Shown piece by piece: positions 1 to 6,445 of a stretch of DNA of 30,243 nt. Each line of letters starts with the position of its first letter. Position 1 is the stretch's first letter. This DNA is from a virus, in the IMG/VR virus record IMGVR_UViG_3300035698_015831, positions 1 to 30,243 of that record, one strand, 5' to 3'. The translations under genes were made by a program, and so were the position numbers. The notes beneath the pieces are model-generated. The model did no database searches. It was not told the DNA's origin and saw nothing but the letters and a program-made list of their open reading frames with translations.

Positions 1-50
1 GATAGACGCTCAGGGCTAAGCGGTCTAGGTTCACGGTATCTGTTACCCAT
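1..50 (-). CDS. Partial small gene cut by left edge
   Basis: An ATG on the minus strand is followed by 16 open codons (MGNRYREPRPLSPERL) up to the window edge. A GGGAG Shine-Dalgarno lies 5 nt upstream, in a context (GGGAGTCCCA then ATG) like the start leaders at 14-18 kb. Function unknown; only the N-terminus is visible. Confidence 0.45.
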   Translation of the reverse strand, partial: MGNRYREPRPLSPERL

Positions 51-152
51 TGGGACTCCCTGTGTGTGACATGCAGCCAAGATCTTTATCAGTCCGATAT
101 GCGACCTATTGTATACACGCCGTCATTTAATAGTAACTAGAGTTATACAAAC

Positions 153-179
153 CTTACACGTCACAAAAACATGTAAGGT
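153..179 (-). terminator. Hairpin downstream of the 52-aa gene
   Basis: Ten-base arms (CCTTACACGT and ACATGTAAGG on the plus strand) flank a 7-nt loop, with one position that is a G-U wobble in the leftward RNA. The leftward transcript continues with UUUGU. It lies about 70 nt past the stop of the 52-aa gene, so a weak terminator is plausible. A 31-codon ORF (123..218, minus) overlaps it but lacks a good ribosome site. Confidence 0.35.
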
Positions 180-249
180 GCTGACCGTTGGTTTACAGTT
201 CTTGTGGTCATCCGTCATGCACCACCCACACGGTTGAGGCTCGCCTCTA

Positions 250-408
250 TCAGTCATCTGTACTCAGGAAAGCTTTAGTGAAGGCTTTACTCGCTGCAAC
301 AGCACAGTGGGGACAGGCCGCTGGGTAGTAGCTCTTGTCGTATACCGTTTCGCACCAGAAGCACTCGGCCTCGTTCTCGTTCTCGTTCTCGTTCTCGTTT
401 TCAGACAT
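250..408 (-). CDS. 52-aa zinc-ribbon miniprotein with EN repeat
   Basis: The protein begins MSENENENENENEAE, a run of Glu-Asn dipeptides encoded by a hexanucleotide repeat. The compact remainder has two CxxC knuckles, CFWC (residues 16-19) and CPHC (32-35), which suggests one structural zinc site. A GGAGA Shine-Dalgarno lies about 12 nt before the ATG. It is the most distal visible member of the leftward gene block. Many phages encode such single-ribbon proteins and their roles are usually unknown; I assign none. Confidence 0.6.
   Translation of the reverse strand: MSENENENENENEAECFWCETVYDKSYYPAACPHCAVAASKAFTKAFLSTDD
371..401. repeat. Hexanucleotide microsatellite (GTTCTC)n
   Basis: The 6-bp unit CGTTCT recurs in perfect tandem about four times plus partial copies. 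It is in frame and encodes the (Glu-Asn)5 tract of the 52-aa protein. Slippage would change tract length without breaking the frame. Confidence 0.85.
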
Positions 409-460
409 TAGGGCACCCTGTCTCCTTTGACAAGCCGTTATTTACTAACTACGATTATAC

Positions 461-640
461 CTAATCGTTGTTAGTTAATAACTTATCACCGCTTGCCGCC
501 TTCAGCCTGTTAAAAACATCAAGAGCTTCATTTGCACGGGCCGTTACACGAAGGTGCTCGTCCCGGGTTCTGCATAACTTAATGTCTTCTTCAAGCCGGG
601 CCGCATGAGCTCCAGCTACTTCTAGAAGTTCTTTATACAT
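461..640 (-). CDS. Small helical protein, 59 aa
   Basis: The start MYKELLEVAG is preferred because the ATG overlaps the stop of the upstream 346-aa gene by 8 nt and the purine-rich GAGGACGAG sits just before it. A longer reading from 721 would overlap that gene extensively. The sequence is charged and probably helical (LLEVAGAHAARLEEDIKL), like a short coiled coil. Function unknown; it is likely translationally coupled to the upstream gene. Confidence 0.6.
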   Translation of the reverse strand: MYKELLEVAGAHAARLEEDIKLCRTRDEHLRVTARANEALDVFNRLKAASGDKLLTNND

Positions 641-1673
641 TGAGCTCGTCCTCGTCGAATCCGTCAGACTGGATGGCAGCTTCTTCATCCTCGCCGTCAA
701 TCGGGGGTAAAAATTCTGCATGTCCGACGGAATCGATGTTCAAGTTATTCGGAAGTTCATTAGCTGGTTTGTCGGAGCTCGCCGACTTCTCTTCAACTAC
801 TTGACCTTCAATAACCTCAGCTTCGTTTCCTTCAAGCATCTTTCTCATATCCTCGGCACCAGCCGCCAAGCGGGCGAGCCGTTCCTGAACAATTTGAGCA
901 GGTGAGCGACCGTCGGTTACTTCGATATCCAATCCGATATCCATGCCGCCTCTAACACCAGCACGGTCAAGTATCTCCGTTGACGCTTTTAGACGCACCG
1001 GTTCAGACTCAGCGCTCTCCATCAGTTCTTCAAGTTTGTCAACGGCGTAGGGTGCAGACTGCATCAGCTTGCGTCGGGCCCGCTCAACATCCTCGCCGGG
1101 TTTCCGTTGAGTTCGAAGGTGGACTCTACACAGACCGTCATCCTTTAACCGTCCCGACGACCACAACATACAGCGAATACCGTCAGACTTTATTACTCGA
1201 CATCGGTGCGGTTGAGCTAGAGCTGCCCGCCGAGGGTTTGATGGCCCGCCGTTTTCCTGTTCTTTAAGATATTGTCTTGTTGAGTTCACGACCCACGGCG
1301 GCGTTATATTACAAGCCGCTTCGTCAACCATTAAGTCGAGACCCGTTACGTACTCAGAATTTTTATCATCTGGGTCCATAAGAAGCGGCTTCTTCTCAAC
1401 AAGCGCAAGGACACGCCGTTCCCTCATCTGCTCCTTGCTTCGGGCAGAAATCAGGCCGGTCGGCTTTCCTTGCTGGTCGAAGACCGTATCCCAGTTCATA
1501 TGGGCACCACGAAGAACCTGACGGTTCTCATAGGTGTCCTCGACCACGCCCCGTTCGTGCTCTTGCAAGCCGATAGACGAAAGGTCGGGCCGCATGTCAG
1601 CCGTCGTTTCGAGCTGAGGCTCGCTTGGCTCCTCCTCTAGGGGAACCTCGCCGGCTGGGAGGATTTCGTTCAA
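633..1673 (-). CDS. Putative terminase small subunit-like protein
   Basis: A 346-aa protein with three visible parts. The first ~130 residues are acidic and of no recognised family. A putative zinc site follows at about residues 157-186 (HC, GIRC, then LCRVHL). A helical segment then contains ARRKLMQSAPYAVDKLEELM, VRLKASTEILDRAG and SPAQIVQERLARL; this 'RLKA..ILDRAG' pattern is common in small terminase or related DNA-binding subunits of actinophages. The C-terminal ~90 residues are acidic and probably disordered. The start is TTG, with AGGGG 9 nt upstream overlapping the previous gene's stop. It lies 20 kb from TerL, so a role in DNA recognition for packaging is a family-level inference. A scaffold or portal-associated role is also possible. 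Confidence 0.5.
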   Translation of the reverse strand: MNEILPAGEVPLEEEPSEPQLETTADMRPDLSSIGLQEHERGVVEDTYENRQVLRGAHMNWDTVFDQQGKPTGLISARSKEQMRERRVLALVEKKPLLMDPDDKNSEYVTGLDLMVDEAACNITPPWVVNSTRQYLKEQENGGPSNPRRAALAQPHRCRVIKSDGIRCMLWSSGRLKDDGLCRVHLRTQRKPGEDVERARRKLMQSAPYAVDKLEELMESAESEPVRLKASTEILDRAGVRGGMDIGLDIEVTDGRSPAQIVQERLARLAAGAEDMRKMLEGNEAEVIEGQVVEEKSASSDKPANELPNNLNIDSVGHAEFLPPIDGEDEEAAIQSDGFDEDELNV

Positions 1674-1684
1674 AATTTTTACCC

Positions 1685-1894
1685 CTACGGCTGGGTGTTA
1701 AGGTCGAGGTCCGTATTGAGATGTGTGTTGAGCTCTAGCCGCAGCTGCTGCAGCTGGTCAGAAACGAATTTCTTTTCGGTCTTGGTTCGGTAGTCTTCAG
1801 ACTCCATTCGTGCCGTTAACTCTTCAATGTCGGCTTTGAGCTGCAGCTCACGGAGAACGTGGGCCTCAAGCTCTGGCGGTGTGTCTTTTGGCAA
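1685..1894 (-). CDS. Small coiled-coil protein, 69 aa
   Basis: The sequence from residue 8 on (ELEAHVLRELQLKADIEELTARMESEDYRTKTEKKFVSDQ, split here only for reading) is heptad-like and predicts a coiled coil. The start is TTG, preceded by AAGGGGTAAAAA, almost the same leader as the next gene (633..1673). It sits between tRNA-His and the terminase-like gene, all leftward. Function unknown. Confidence 0.6.
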   Translation of the reverse strand: MPKDTPPELEAHVLRELQLKADIEELTARMESEDYRTKTEKKFVSDQLQQLRLELNTHLNTDLDLNTQP

Positions 1895-1950
1895 TTTTTA
1901 CCCCTTATTGGGAAATGTGTGTAGGCACCAGCTGCCTATATATTAGTTAT

Positions 1951-2026
1951 TGGGGTGAGTGGTGGGGCTCGAACCCACGACATCTGCGACCACAACGCAG
2001 CGCTCTACCGCTGAGCTACACCCACC
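1951..2026 (-). tRNA. tRNA-His (GTG)
   Basis: A complete cloverleaf reads on the minus strand. The acceptor GTGGGTG pairs with CACTCAC through one G-U. The D stem is GCTC/GAGC, the anticodon stem CTGCG/CGCAG closes loop TTGTGGT (anticodon GTG), and the T arm is GTGGG-TTCGAGC-CCCAC. The extra 5' G (G-1) opposite C73, the histidine identity element, is encoded, and so is the 3' CCA. It lies 10 nt after the holin stop and so is probably co-transcribed with it. Confidence 0.93.
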
Positions 2027-2036
2027 ATTTCCAGCT

Positions 2037-2345
2037 CTACTTCTTTGTGGGCGTAGCCTTCTTAGCCGCTGGCTTTACAGCAACTGGCACCTCAACCTCA
2101 ACAACGATGGTGTCCGGATGTGTGGACTCGGCTCCCAAGGACGGGCCGGGGTTCTTCCCCAAGTTGGTAGATGCAACTGAGGTAAGTACAGATAGGACTG
2201 CAGCCATAGCTGCAACTGAGACCATGTTTGGCCAATCCACGATGTGGATTCCTACCATCTCTGCGCCTGCGAGGGCGACAATGCTTTGAGCGAAAGTCTT
2301 AATGGCTCTTTCGCCAGATGCCTTCCAGAAATCAATATCGAACAT
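2037..2345 (-). CDS. Holin (r1t-like family)
   Basis: A 102-aa protein beginning MFDIDFWKASGERAIKTFAQ. Two hydrophobic segments follow (about residues 17-35 and 41-58, around VDWPNMVSVAAMAAVLSVLTSVAS). The motif GKNPGPSLG then leads into a basic tail (AVKPAAKKATPTKK). The pattern 'W..ERAIKTFAQS ... DW...A..AAVLSVLTS.AS...G.PSLG' matches holins of actinobacterial phages. It would form inner-membrane lesions that release or activate the endolysins. The SD is weak (AGAGAG, 9 nt before ATG), and an anti-SD-like hairpin leader lies upstream (see 2367..2394). It is the first gene of a leftward unit ending in tRNA-His and downstream genes; the amidase endolysin is 3 kb away on the other strand. Confidence 0.82.
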   Translation of the reverse strand: MFDIDFWKASGERAIKTFAQSIVALAGAEMVGIHIVDWPNMVSVAAMAAVLSVLTSVASTNLGKNPGPSLGAESTHPDTIVVEVEVPVAVKPAAKKATPTKK

Positions 2346-2366
2346 TTGTGTTTTCTCTCTCTTTCG

Positions 2367-2394
2367 TTAAGGAGGTGGGTTTATATTTTTACCC
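2367..2394 (-). promoter_or_regulatory. Holin leader hairpin with anti-SD-like sequence
   Basis: In the leftward RNA, arms GUGGGU and ACCCAC (2389-2394 and 2373-2378) enclose a 10-nt A/U loop. They are followed by CCUCCUU, which completes CACCUCCUU, the same as the 3' tail of bacterial 16S rRNA. It ends 21 nt before the holin ATG and could pair with the weak AGAGAG ribosome site. Confidence 0.4.
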
Positions 2395-2489
2395 ACTACA
2401 ACAGAGTAGACCCGTTGTTCCGGACGAATTTCTGCGTGAGTTGAGAGAGAAACAAGCCCCTTACATAAACAACGGTTGAGGCTTAGGCG

Positions 2490-2515
2490 AAAACCCCCAT
2501 AGAATAAGGGTTTTT
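2490..2515. terminator. Bidirectional intrinsic terminator
   Basis: AAAACCC and GGGTTTT(T) pair around an 11-nt loop. The A-run and T-run flanks make it usable in both directions. It sits just past the end of the leftward gene at 2556..2732 and before the holin leader, separating two leftward units. Confidence 0.6.
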
Positions 2516-2555
2516 AATGTTCGATGAAGTCAGACGCCAAGGAAGAAAAAACGAA

Positions 2556-2732
2556 TCAAAAAGTGCTCTCAAGATTATTTTTGTCGGTGTACTTTTTTTC
2601 AGCCTCCGCATAACCACGCAGGTAAGCGTCATGGATACAGGTGGGCCCACCTACATACTTGGTGTGATAACACACCCCGTATGGGGTTGATATATCTTCA
2701 GTTGCTTCCCGTTCTTCGCCTCTGATTTTCAT
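2556..2732 (-). CDS. Small protein, 58 aa
   Basis: I chose the second of two nearby ATGs (MKIRGEEREA). GAGGAAG lies 6-7 nt before it, whereas the first ATG (2738) directly abuts the SD. The protein has two Cys and two His (GVCYHTKYVGGPTCIHDAYLRGYAEAEKKY). The HDAYLRGY..AE.KY ending is the type seen in many phage small proteins of unknown function. Its start lies inside the upstream gene. Confidence 0.55.
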   Translation of the reverse strand: MKIRGEEREATEDISTPYGVCYHTKYVGGPTCIHDAYLRGYAEAEKKYTDKNNLESTF

Positions 2733-2961
2733 GCACATCTTCCTCTAGCCAGTTGTGATTTATCGTGGAATCTTCGTCAGTCAAGTACTCAGAGAGTTTG
2801 TCAAACACTCCCCAAAAAGTTGGAGCAGTGTATGTACAAACCTCTTCGCCAGTTACATGTAACCGTCCAAGCCAGTGGGTAAGTTCTCCAACAAACTTTG
2901 CTTTTCTAATCGAAAAGAAAATCTCCTCGGAGTCATCAAAAGGAGTATCGGGAATAGACAT
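2698..2961 (-). CDS. Small hypothetical protein, 87 aa
   Basis: Begins MSIPDTPFDD. It has aromatic-rich central segments (FVGELTHWLGRLHV, TAPTFWGVFDKLSEYL) and an acidic-then-basic C-terminus. The start is 1 nt after the TAG of the upstream gene with no clear SD, so termination-reinitiation is likely. The last 35 nt overlap the next gene. No family recognised. Confidence 0.55.
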   Translation of the reverse strand: MSIPDTPFDDSEEIFFSIRKAKFVGELTHWLGRLHVTGEEVCTYTAPTFWGVFDKLSEYLTDEDSTINHNWLEEDVHENQRRRTGSN

Positions 2962-2962
2962 A

Positions 2963-3277
2963 CTACATTTTTTCTGCAGGAAAGTCGTTTGGTGTGTTTT
3001 TTGTTTCTAGTACCGGATATCGGTCGTTAATTGTGACTCCCAGAATTAAGTCCTCAGCACGACGAAGACCTAACGAATAAAAGCTTTCGTCAGCATCCCC
3101 CATCGAACCCTCCCAATCAACAGCCATTTGTCTCAATAGAGCAGAGACATCAGAAGACCATGATGAGATATTTCCATCAACTGCTTCCAGTACCTGAACA
3201 AGTTGCTCCGGAGTAATCACCCCAGACTTGGTTAAGATATTCAGACTTCCTCGGATATCGTCTTTTAGTTTTTTCAT
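2963..3277 (-). CDS. Small helical hypothetical protein, 104 aa
   Basis: The start MKKLKDDIRG was chosen because GAGGAG lies 6 nt upstream and the ATG overlaps the previous stop as ATGA. Residues 5-60 look like a helical bundle (ILTKSGVITPEQLVQVLEA, DVSALLRQMAVDWEG). No family recognised. Part of a translationally coupled run of six leftward genes. Confidence 0.6.
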   Translation of the reverse strand: MKKLKDDIRGSLNILTKSGVITPEQLVQVLEAVDGNISSWSSDVSALLRQMAVDWEGSMGDADESFYSLGLRRAEDLILGVTINDRYPVLETKNTPNDFPAEKM

Positions 3278-3744
3278 CGTAACTCCTCGATACATGAATC
3301 ACATAAGAGTGCGTTTTTTGATGATGCCTCTTCGGCAATCCTGTTATTAGCAGTTAGCGGAACCGGATAGACCGTTTCGGCACTTTGGCATTTATCGCAG
3401 AGTTGAGGGTCGTTAATCCACTTTGCTTCTTTGTCTGCTTCTGCTAGGGCAACCATTCCTCGAATCAAAGCATGTTGAGTTTTTGGCCCCCATGTTTGCC
3501 GAAGAAACACACGGGTGTCTTCCACTTCTAGAACAGCACGAGGTGTGTCGCATGGGCAGTACATTCGAGACGGCTTGCACTCGGTAATCCCCGAATACTC
3601 GTCTGTTCTATGTCGAGCAACAGCGTGTCCGCAACAGCAAATACGGTTGTCCCGCTTCGGTTTCTTGGTCAGCTTCCTATCAGCTTCTATTGCTTCCGAC
3701 AGGTCAATTCCCATCGAAGATAGTGCGTCCTTGGCAGTTGTCAT
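3274..3744 (-). CDS. Double zinc-finger protein, 156 aa
   Basis: The start MTTAKDALSS is chosen because GAGAGGGA sits about 10 nt upstream; an ATG at 3786 would run into the preceding gene. Two cysteine clusters are visible. One, around residues 35-65, is CCCGHAVARH followed by CKPSRMYCPC. A C-terminal pair is CDKC (about 117-120) and CDSC (about 149-152). The first cluster resembles the 'C.CGH....H....C....C.C' signature of small phage zinc proteins. DNA, RNA or protein binding is possible; no specific role can be assigned. Confidence 0.6.
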   Translation of the reverse strand: MTTAKDALSSMGIDLSEAIEADRKLTKKPKRDNRICCCGHAVARHRTDEYSGITECKPSRMYCPCDTPRAVLEVEDTRVFLRQTWGPKTQHALIRGMVALAEADKEAKWINDPQLCDKCQSAETVYPVPLTANNRIAEEASSKNALLCDSCIEELR

Positions 3745-3748
3745 TATT

Positions 3749-3979
3749 TCATTCCCTCTCTCGGTCGTGCTCATCATCGTCGTCAAAGTTCTGAACGATG
3801 TCTATAAAATTAAGTTCAGTCACTATCTTCTTCTCTAGGTCCTCAATCATTCCCTTAAGTTTCTCTTGTTCTCGCTTCTCATTGAGAGCGCTACTCACCC
3901 CGAAGATAATCGTTAGCGAAAAAAAGTTAGTCACAACAAGTACCCCTACCGTTACTAACCACTGGGTCCAACTCATCAT
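3749..3979 (-). CDS. Small membrane protein with coiled-coil tail, 76 aa
   Basis: A hydrophobic span (residues 8-31, WLVTVGVLVVTNFFSLTIIF) is followed by a charged helix (LNEKREQEKLKGMIEDLEKKI) and an acidic tail. This is one TM segment with a cytoplasmic coiled coil. The start MMSW overlaps the previous stop (ATGATGA); either Met is possible. The layout is compatible with a spanin-like or accessory lysis protein, but nothing specific shows this. Confidence 0.55.
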   Translation of the reverse strand: MMSWTQWLVTVGVLVVTNFFSLTIIFGVSSALNEKREQEKLKGMIEDLEKKIVTELNFIDIVQNFDDDDEHDRERE

Positions 3980-4221
3980 TTGTCATTCCATCCTGTCTCA
4001 GATAGGGAGTCCGCCGGAGTACAGGCAGTTAATAACGCTCCGCATCCGAAACATGTAGCCTCAGTCCCCCACGCACTAATCTCATAAGTTTCGCCGTCAA
4101 AAGTGGCTGGAATATTTAGCCAAGACGAACCACAGTTGGGGCACTCCGCAGTGGGAATACCTCGGGCATCTAGCTTAGATTTTTTAGGTTGTTCAGGTTG
4201 TTTAGGTCGTTTAGAACTCAT
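3976..4221 (-). CDS. Zinc-ribbon protein, 81 aa
   Basis: The start MSSKRPKQPEQ is preferred because AGGAG lies 5 nt upstream. A basic, proline-rich N-terminus precedes CPNCGSSW (about 27-34) and CFGCG (about 57-61), a classic two-knuckle zinc ribbon. It leads the six-gene leftward run, behind the promoter at 4245..4274. Function unknown; nucleic-acid binding is the usual role of such ribbons. Confidence 0.6.
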   Translation of the reverse strand: MSSKRPKQPEQPKKSKLDARGIPTAECPNCGSSWLNIPATFDGETYEISAWGTEATCFGCGALLTACTPADSLSETGWNDK

Positions 4222-4244
4222 GTCTCTCCTCGTCACTTTTCTTG

Positions 4245-4274
4245 ACTCTAGACCTTTGTCGGACACTTGTCAAC
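4245..4274 (-). promoter_or_regulatory. Promoter for leftward small-gene run
   Basis: TTGACA (4274-4269), an 18-nt spacer, then TAGAGT (4250-4245), about 24 nt before the ATG at 4221. The -35 is perfect and the -10 matches 4 of 6 and fits TAnnnT. Confidence 0.5.
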
Positions 4275-4281
4275 CAATAGA

Positions 4282-4731
4282 GACTAATTAAAACTATACT
4301 CTTAGACTTCCCCCCTGAGAACCTGCAGAACATCTCTGTCTCCTTATAAAAAACTATTCGACTATTCGACTAGTATACTTGTTTTTGAATACTCTAAGTC
4401 TCGACTATTTTTCTACTACGTGTATGTAGGTATTACGTGGGTAACCATAAATATAGTTACATCTTTACATATTGAAGACTAGTTGACTAGTTGCACTAAC
4501 ATCTTTTTTCACTTTACCAAGAACTTTTTATTGTTAGGCATTTCAAACTTACATGATTTCTAGGCACGAAAAAAACTCGCTATTCTTTGTTAGGTACTTT
4601 TGGAGGAGACCCCAGAAGCTCCCCAAAAAAGTGCATGAAAAAGTAAATATAGTAGACGAGCTATATGTAAAAATCGTAGGTATATGCTACAAGCTATATA
4701 ACTACTACGACTATAAGCGACTAGGTGACTA
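4282..4731 (+). repeat. Strand-biased GACTA motif cluster (iteron-like) in a non-coding gap
   Basis: The 516-nt gap 4222-4737 has no convincing gene. It holds nine GACTA pentamers, all on the plus strand, at 4282, 4360, 4368, 4403, 4477, 4485, 4709, 4719 and 4727; I see no TAGTC. Three groups are in 8-bp tandem register: 4352/4360/4368, 4477/4485/(4493, degenerate) and 4719/4727. The gap is clearly more AT-rich than its surroundings and has long A and T runs and an imperfect hairpin near 4598-4632. This resembles iterons of a replication origin or a multi-site operator, but nothing in the sequence decides between them. Confidence 0.6.
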
Positions 4732-4742
4732 AAAGAGTCACC
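4724..4742 (-). terminator. Perfect hairpin across the glycosyltransferase stop
   Basis: GGTGACT and AGTCACC pair perfectly (7 bp) around a 5-nt loop, spanning the stop codon of the glycosyltransferase gene. There is no U tract beyond it in the leftward RNA, so it may protect the 3' end or act as a weak terminator. It also contains the last GACTA motif. Confidence 0.35.
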
Positions 4743-5409
4743 AATCGAGAGTAAGGACAATTTGCTTATGGTGACCCACCCGCACCGAAGGGTCTACCCA
4801 AATCTGGAACCCAGCATTTTTGGCCTTCATACAGAAACTAAAATCTTCACTGGCGTTTATCTCGGGAAGAGATAGGGCTCTTGTAGGTACAGGCACTTTC
4901 AAAATTTCAAACCACGGGCGAGGCACTTTCTCGAATACCCCCTTCTTCATTGCTACGAAGCCAAAGCCCACACCGTCCACCTCGACAGGGGAGTCTGACA
5001 TCATAAAGGCAATTTTATCCATAATTCGAGGGGTACCCAGCTCCAGATTCATAGCACTTACCTGACCAGCACCACCCACGGCATAAAGACCAGAAACGAT
5101 ATCTAGCTCACTAAGGAGGAGTTTCTCGAAGTTTTCGACCGTCCAGCCTATATCCGAGTCAATCCAGAAAATCTTGTCGTAGGTGAACTTCCCCGAACCA
5201 ATCTCGTTTGTTTCCCAGTTCTGGCTGACCGTTCCCGTTGCGGTCATTTCACGAGCGCTAGACACAAAGGATGAATAATTATTGAGAAGTGTGTATGTGA
5301 AATCTTTCTCATTCAGCCACCGTAGCGTTTCTACTAAGGAATCGACATACGCAGCTTTATAGCTCTCCCCGGGGGTGGCAATCACGACATTGTAGTGAAA
5401 CTTTTTCAT
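4738..5409 (-). CDS. Glycosyltransferase, GT-A fold
   Basis: A 223-aa protein. The N-terminal strand is followed by FWIDSDIGW (residues 81-89), a DxD-type metal and nucleotide-sugar site (D84-S-D86). Then come GLYAVGG (108-114), a GFGFVAMKKGVFE acceptor-side segment (148-160) and NASEDFSFCMKAKNAG (185-200), whose Glu-Asp matches the usual catalytic region. A late VGHH may complete metal binding. The length suits a single catalytic domain without membrane segments, so it acts in the cytoplasm. Phage homologues may glycosylate virion proteins, DNA bases or host glycans; the acceptor cannot be read here. It has no SD; a TAGTAT box lies exactly 6 nt before the ATG. It is divergent from the endolysin gene. 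Confidence 0.8.
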   Translation of the reverse strand: MKKFHYNVVIATPGESYKAAYVDSLVETLRWLNEKDFTYTLLNNYSSFVSSAREMTATGTVSQNWETNEIGSGKFTYDKIFWIDSDIGWTVENFEKLLLSELDIVSGLYAVGGAGQVSAMNLELGTPRIMDKIAFMMSDSPVEVDGVGFGFVAMKKGVFEKVPRPWFEILKVPVPTRALSLPEINASEDFSFCMKAKNAGFQIWVDPSVRVGHHKQIVLTLDW

Positions 5410-5415
5410 AGAGGG

Positions 5416-5445
5416 ATACTATCAAATCTATCACTTTTTTGTCAT
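5416..5445 (-). promoter_or_regulatory. Leaderless-type promoter of the glycosyltransferase
   Basis: ATGACA (5445-5440), an 18-nt spacer and TAGTAT (5421-5416), then 6 nt to the ATG at 5409. Transcription would start at or next to the start codon. Confidence 0.45.
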
Positions 5446-5496
5446 AGAAATAGGTTTAAATGCGATAAACCGGGAAATTTGGACATTTTTATCATG

Positions 5497-5502
5497 TATA
5501 CT
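5497..5502 (+). promoter_or_regulatory. -10 box of the endolysin gene (leaderless type)
   Basis: TATACT is followed by 6 nt (CCTTAC) and the ATG at 5509. No SD and no clear -35 are visible. The spacing also argues for 5509 rather than 5494 or 5395 as the start. Confidence 0.45.
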
Positions 5503-5508
5503 CCTTAC

Positions 5509-6402
5509 ATGAGTTGGAATCCGGAGTATCTAGTCAAAGCTGCTAAAAAGTCTGGTGTCGAGTATGAAGTTGATGCCACATGGCGAAAGGTCGACCCTTA
5601 TGGCAAGGGCTTCCAACCAGTAGGAGTTGTCTGGCACCACACAGCGTGTGGAACATTTTCCAAAGGAAACATGCCATCTCTTAATTGGTGTCGCTTCCCG
5701 GGTCAGTATTCCGGGAAGGCTCGGGCTTGTCACATAGTTGTTGGGCGTGACGGCAAGTTTCAAATAATTGCAGGCAGTGGTGCATACCACGCAGGTGCCG
5801 GTGGTCCTATGAAAGTTAATGGAACCAAGATTCCCAAAGACCTTGGCAACCGCTTCCTAGTAGGTATCGAAATAGAAGCGAGCTCAACAACTAAGGTAAG
5901 GAAGAAGAATCGAACAACTCCAAAATCTGGAATGAACCCCGTTCAGTTTGTTGCTGTTGCCAAATACTGCGCTGCTTTATTCGACCTACTCGATTGGCAG
6001 ACCGAGGCGGCAATCCGCCACAGCGACTGGGCTCCTCGCAGGAAAGTAGATGTCGGAATCTCCCTAAAATCCCTCCGAAACGAAATCGACAAATATCGAA
6101 AGAAGTCGGGGAACCCCCAACCTGAAAAACCGGAAATAAAACCTATCATTCCTCAGGTGGTAAGGCTTTCGAATATTTCGTTTAGAAAAAGAGATGACCA
6201 AATTCTCATTGTTAAGCAAGCTCTTAACACAGAGTTCCGTCATGCTCGTTTACCGATGAGTCCATACTTCGGCAATAAGATGCGTAAACAGTATTCCAAG
6301 TGGCAGAAGTCTCTTGGGTATAAAGGCAAGGATACTGACGGCATTCCCGGTCGTGTATCACTAACGAAACTCGGAAAAAAGCACGGCTTCAAAGTATTGT
6401 AG
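5509..6402 (+). CDS. N-acetylmuramoyl-L-alanine amidase endolysin
   Basis: A 297-aa two-domain endolysin. The N-terminal Amidase_2 domain (about 1-190) has VWHHTA (41-46, zinc ligand His43), AYHAG (93-96), GIEIEA (119-124) and RHSDWAPRRKVDVG (170-183). His171 and Asp181 have the 10-residue spacing of AmpD-type zinc sites. It would cut the MurNAc-L-Ala bond. A Pro/Lys linker leads to a C-terminal peptidoglycan-binding-like domain (about 215-297, ending in AL...YSKWQKSLGYKGKDTDGIPG..SL..LG). There is no signal peptide, so release would need the holin. The start MSWNPEYLVK is favoured by the TATACT box 6 nt upstream; longer in-frame starts lack support. A strong terminator follows. Confidence 0.9.
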   Translation: MSWNPEYLVKAAKKSGVEYEVDATWRKVDPYGKGFQPVGVVWHHTACGTFSKGNMPSLNWCRFPGQYSGKARACHIVVGRDGKFQIIAGSGAYHAGAGGPMKVNGTKIPKDLGNRFLVGIEIEASSTTKVRKKNRTTPKSGMNPVQFVAVAKYCAALFDLLDWQTEAAIRHSDWAPRRKVDVGISLKSLRNEIDKYRKKSGNPQPEKPEIKPIIPQVVRLSNISFRKRDDQILIVKQALNTEFRHARLPMSPYFGNKMRKQYSKWQKSLGYKGKDTDGIPGRVSLTKLGKKHGFKVL

Positions 6403-6403
6403 G

Positions 6404-6445
6404 AAAAAGAAACCCCTCCTCATCCCCGAGGAAGGGGTTCTTTTT
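6404..6445 (+). terminator. Intrinsic terminator after endolysin
   Basis: A long, nearly perfect stem (AAAAAGAAACCCCTCCTC against GAGGAAGGGGTTCTTTTT) with a short ATCCCC loop begins 1 nt after the endolysin stop and ends in TTTTT. The A-rich 5' flank makes it potentially bidirectional. Confidence 0.9.

Noticed and set aside
123-218. Minus-strand 31-codon ORF MTDDHKNCKP with a CxxC
   Set aside because: Weak ribosome site and it contains the putative terminator hairpin of the upstream gene.
720-905. Plus-strand 61-aa ORF MSDGIDVQ preceded by GGGGGTAAAAATT
   Set aside because: Antisense to the 346-aa gene and without known features. The upstream motif is noted as a finding, but it is not enough to call a gene.
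1879-2289. Plus-strand ORFs starting MCLLAIF and MVGLEPTTSATT
   Set aside because: They run antisense through tRNA-His and the holin gene; 'GLEPTTSATTTQRS' is the familiar false peptide from a tRNA sequence.
2518-2690. Plus-strand ORF starting MFDEVRRQGRK with a hydrophobic stretch
   Set aside because: Fully antisense to the leftward 58-aa gene, which has a good SD and Cys/His pattern; no ribosome site before this one.
4553-4732. Plus-strand ORF of 59 codons in the non-coding gap (MISRHEKNSL...)
   Set aside because: No SD, no -10 at leaderless spacing, odd Tyr/Lys-rich composition, and surrounded by leftward genes. It remains possible but unsupported.
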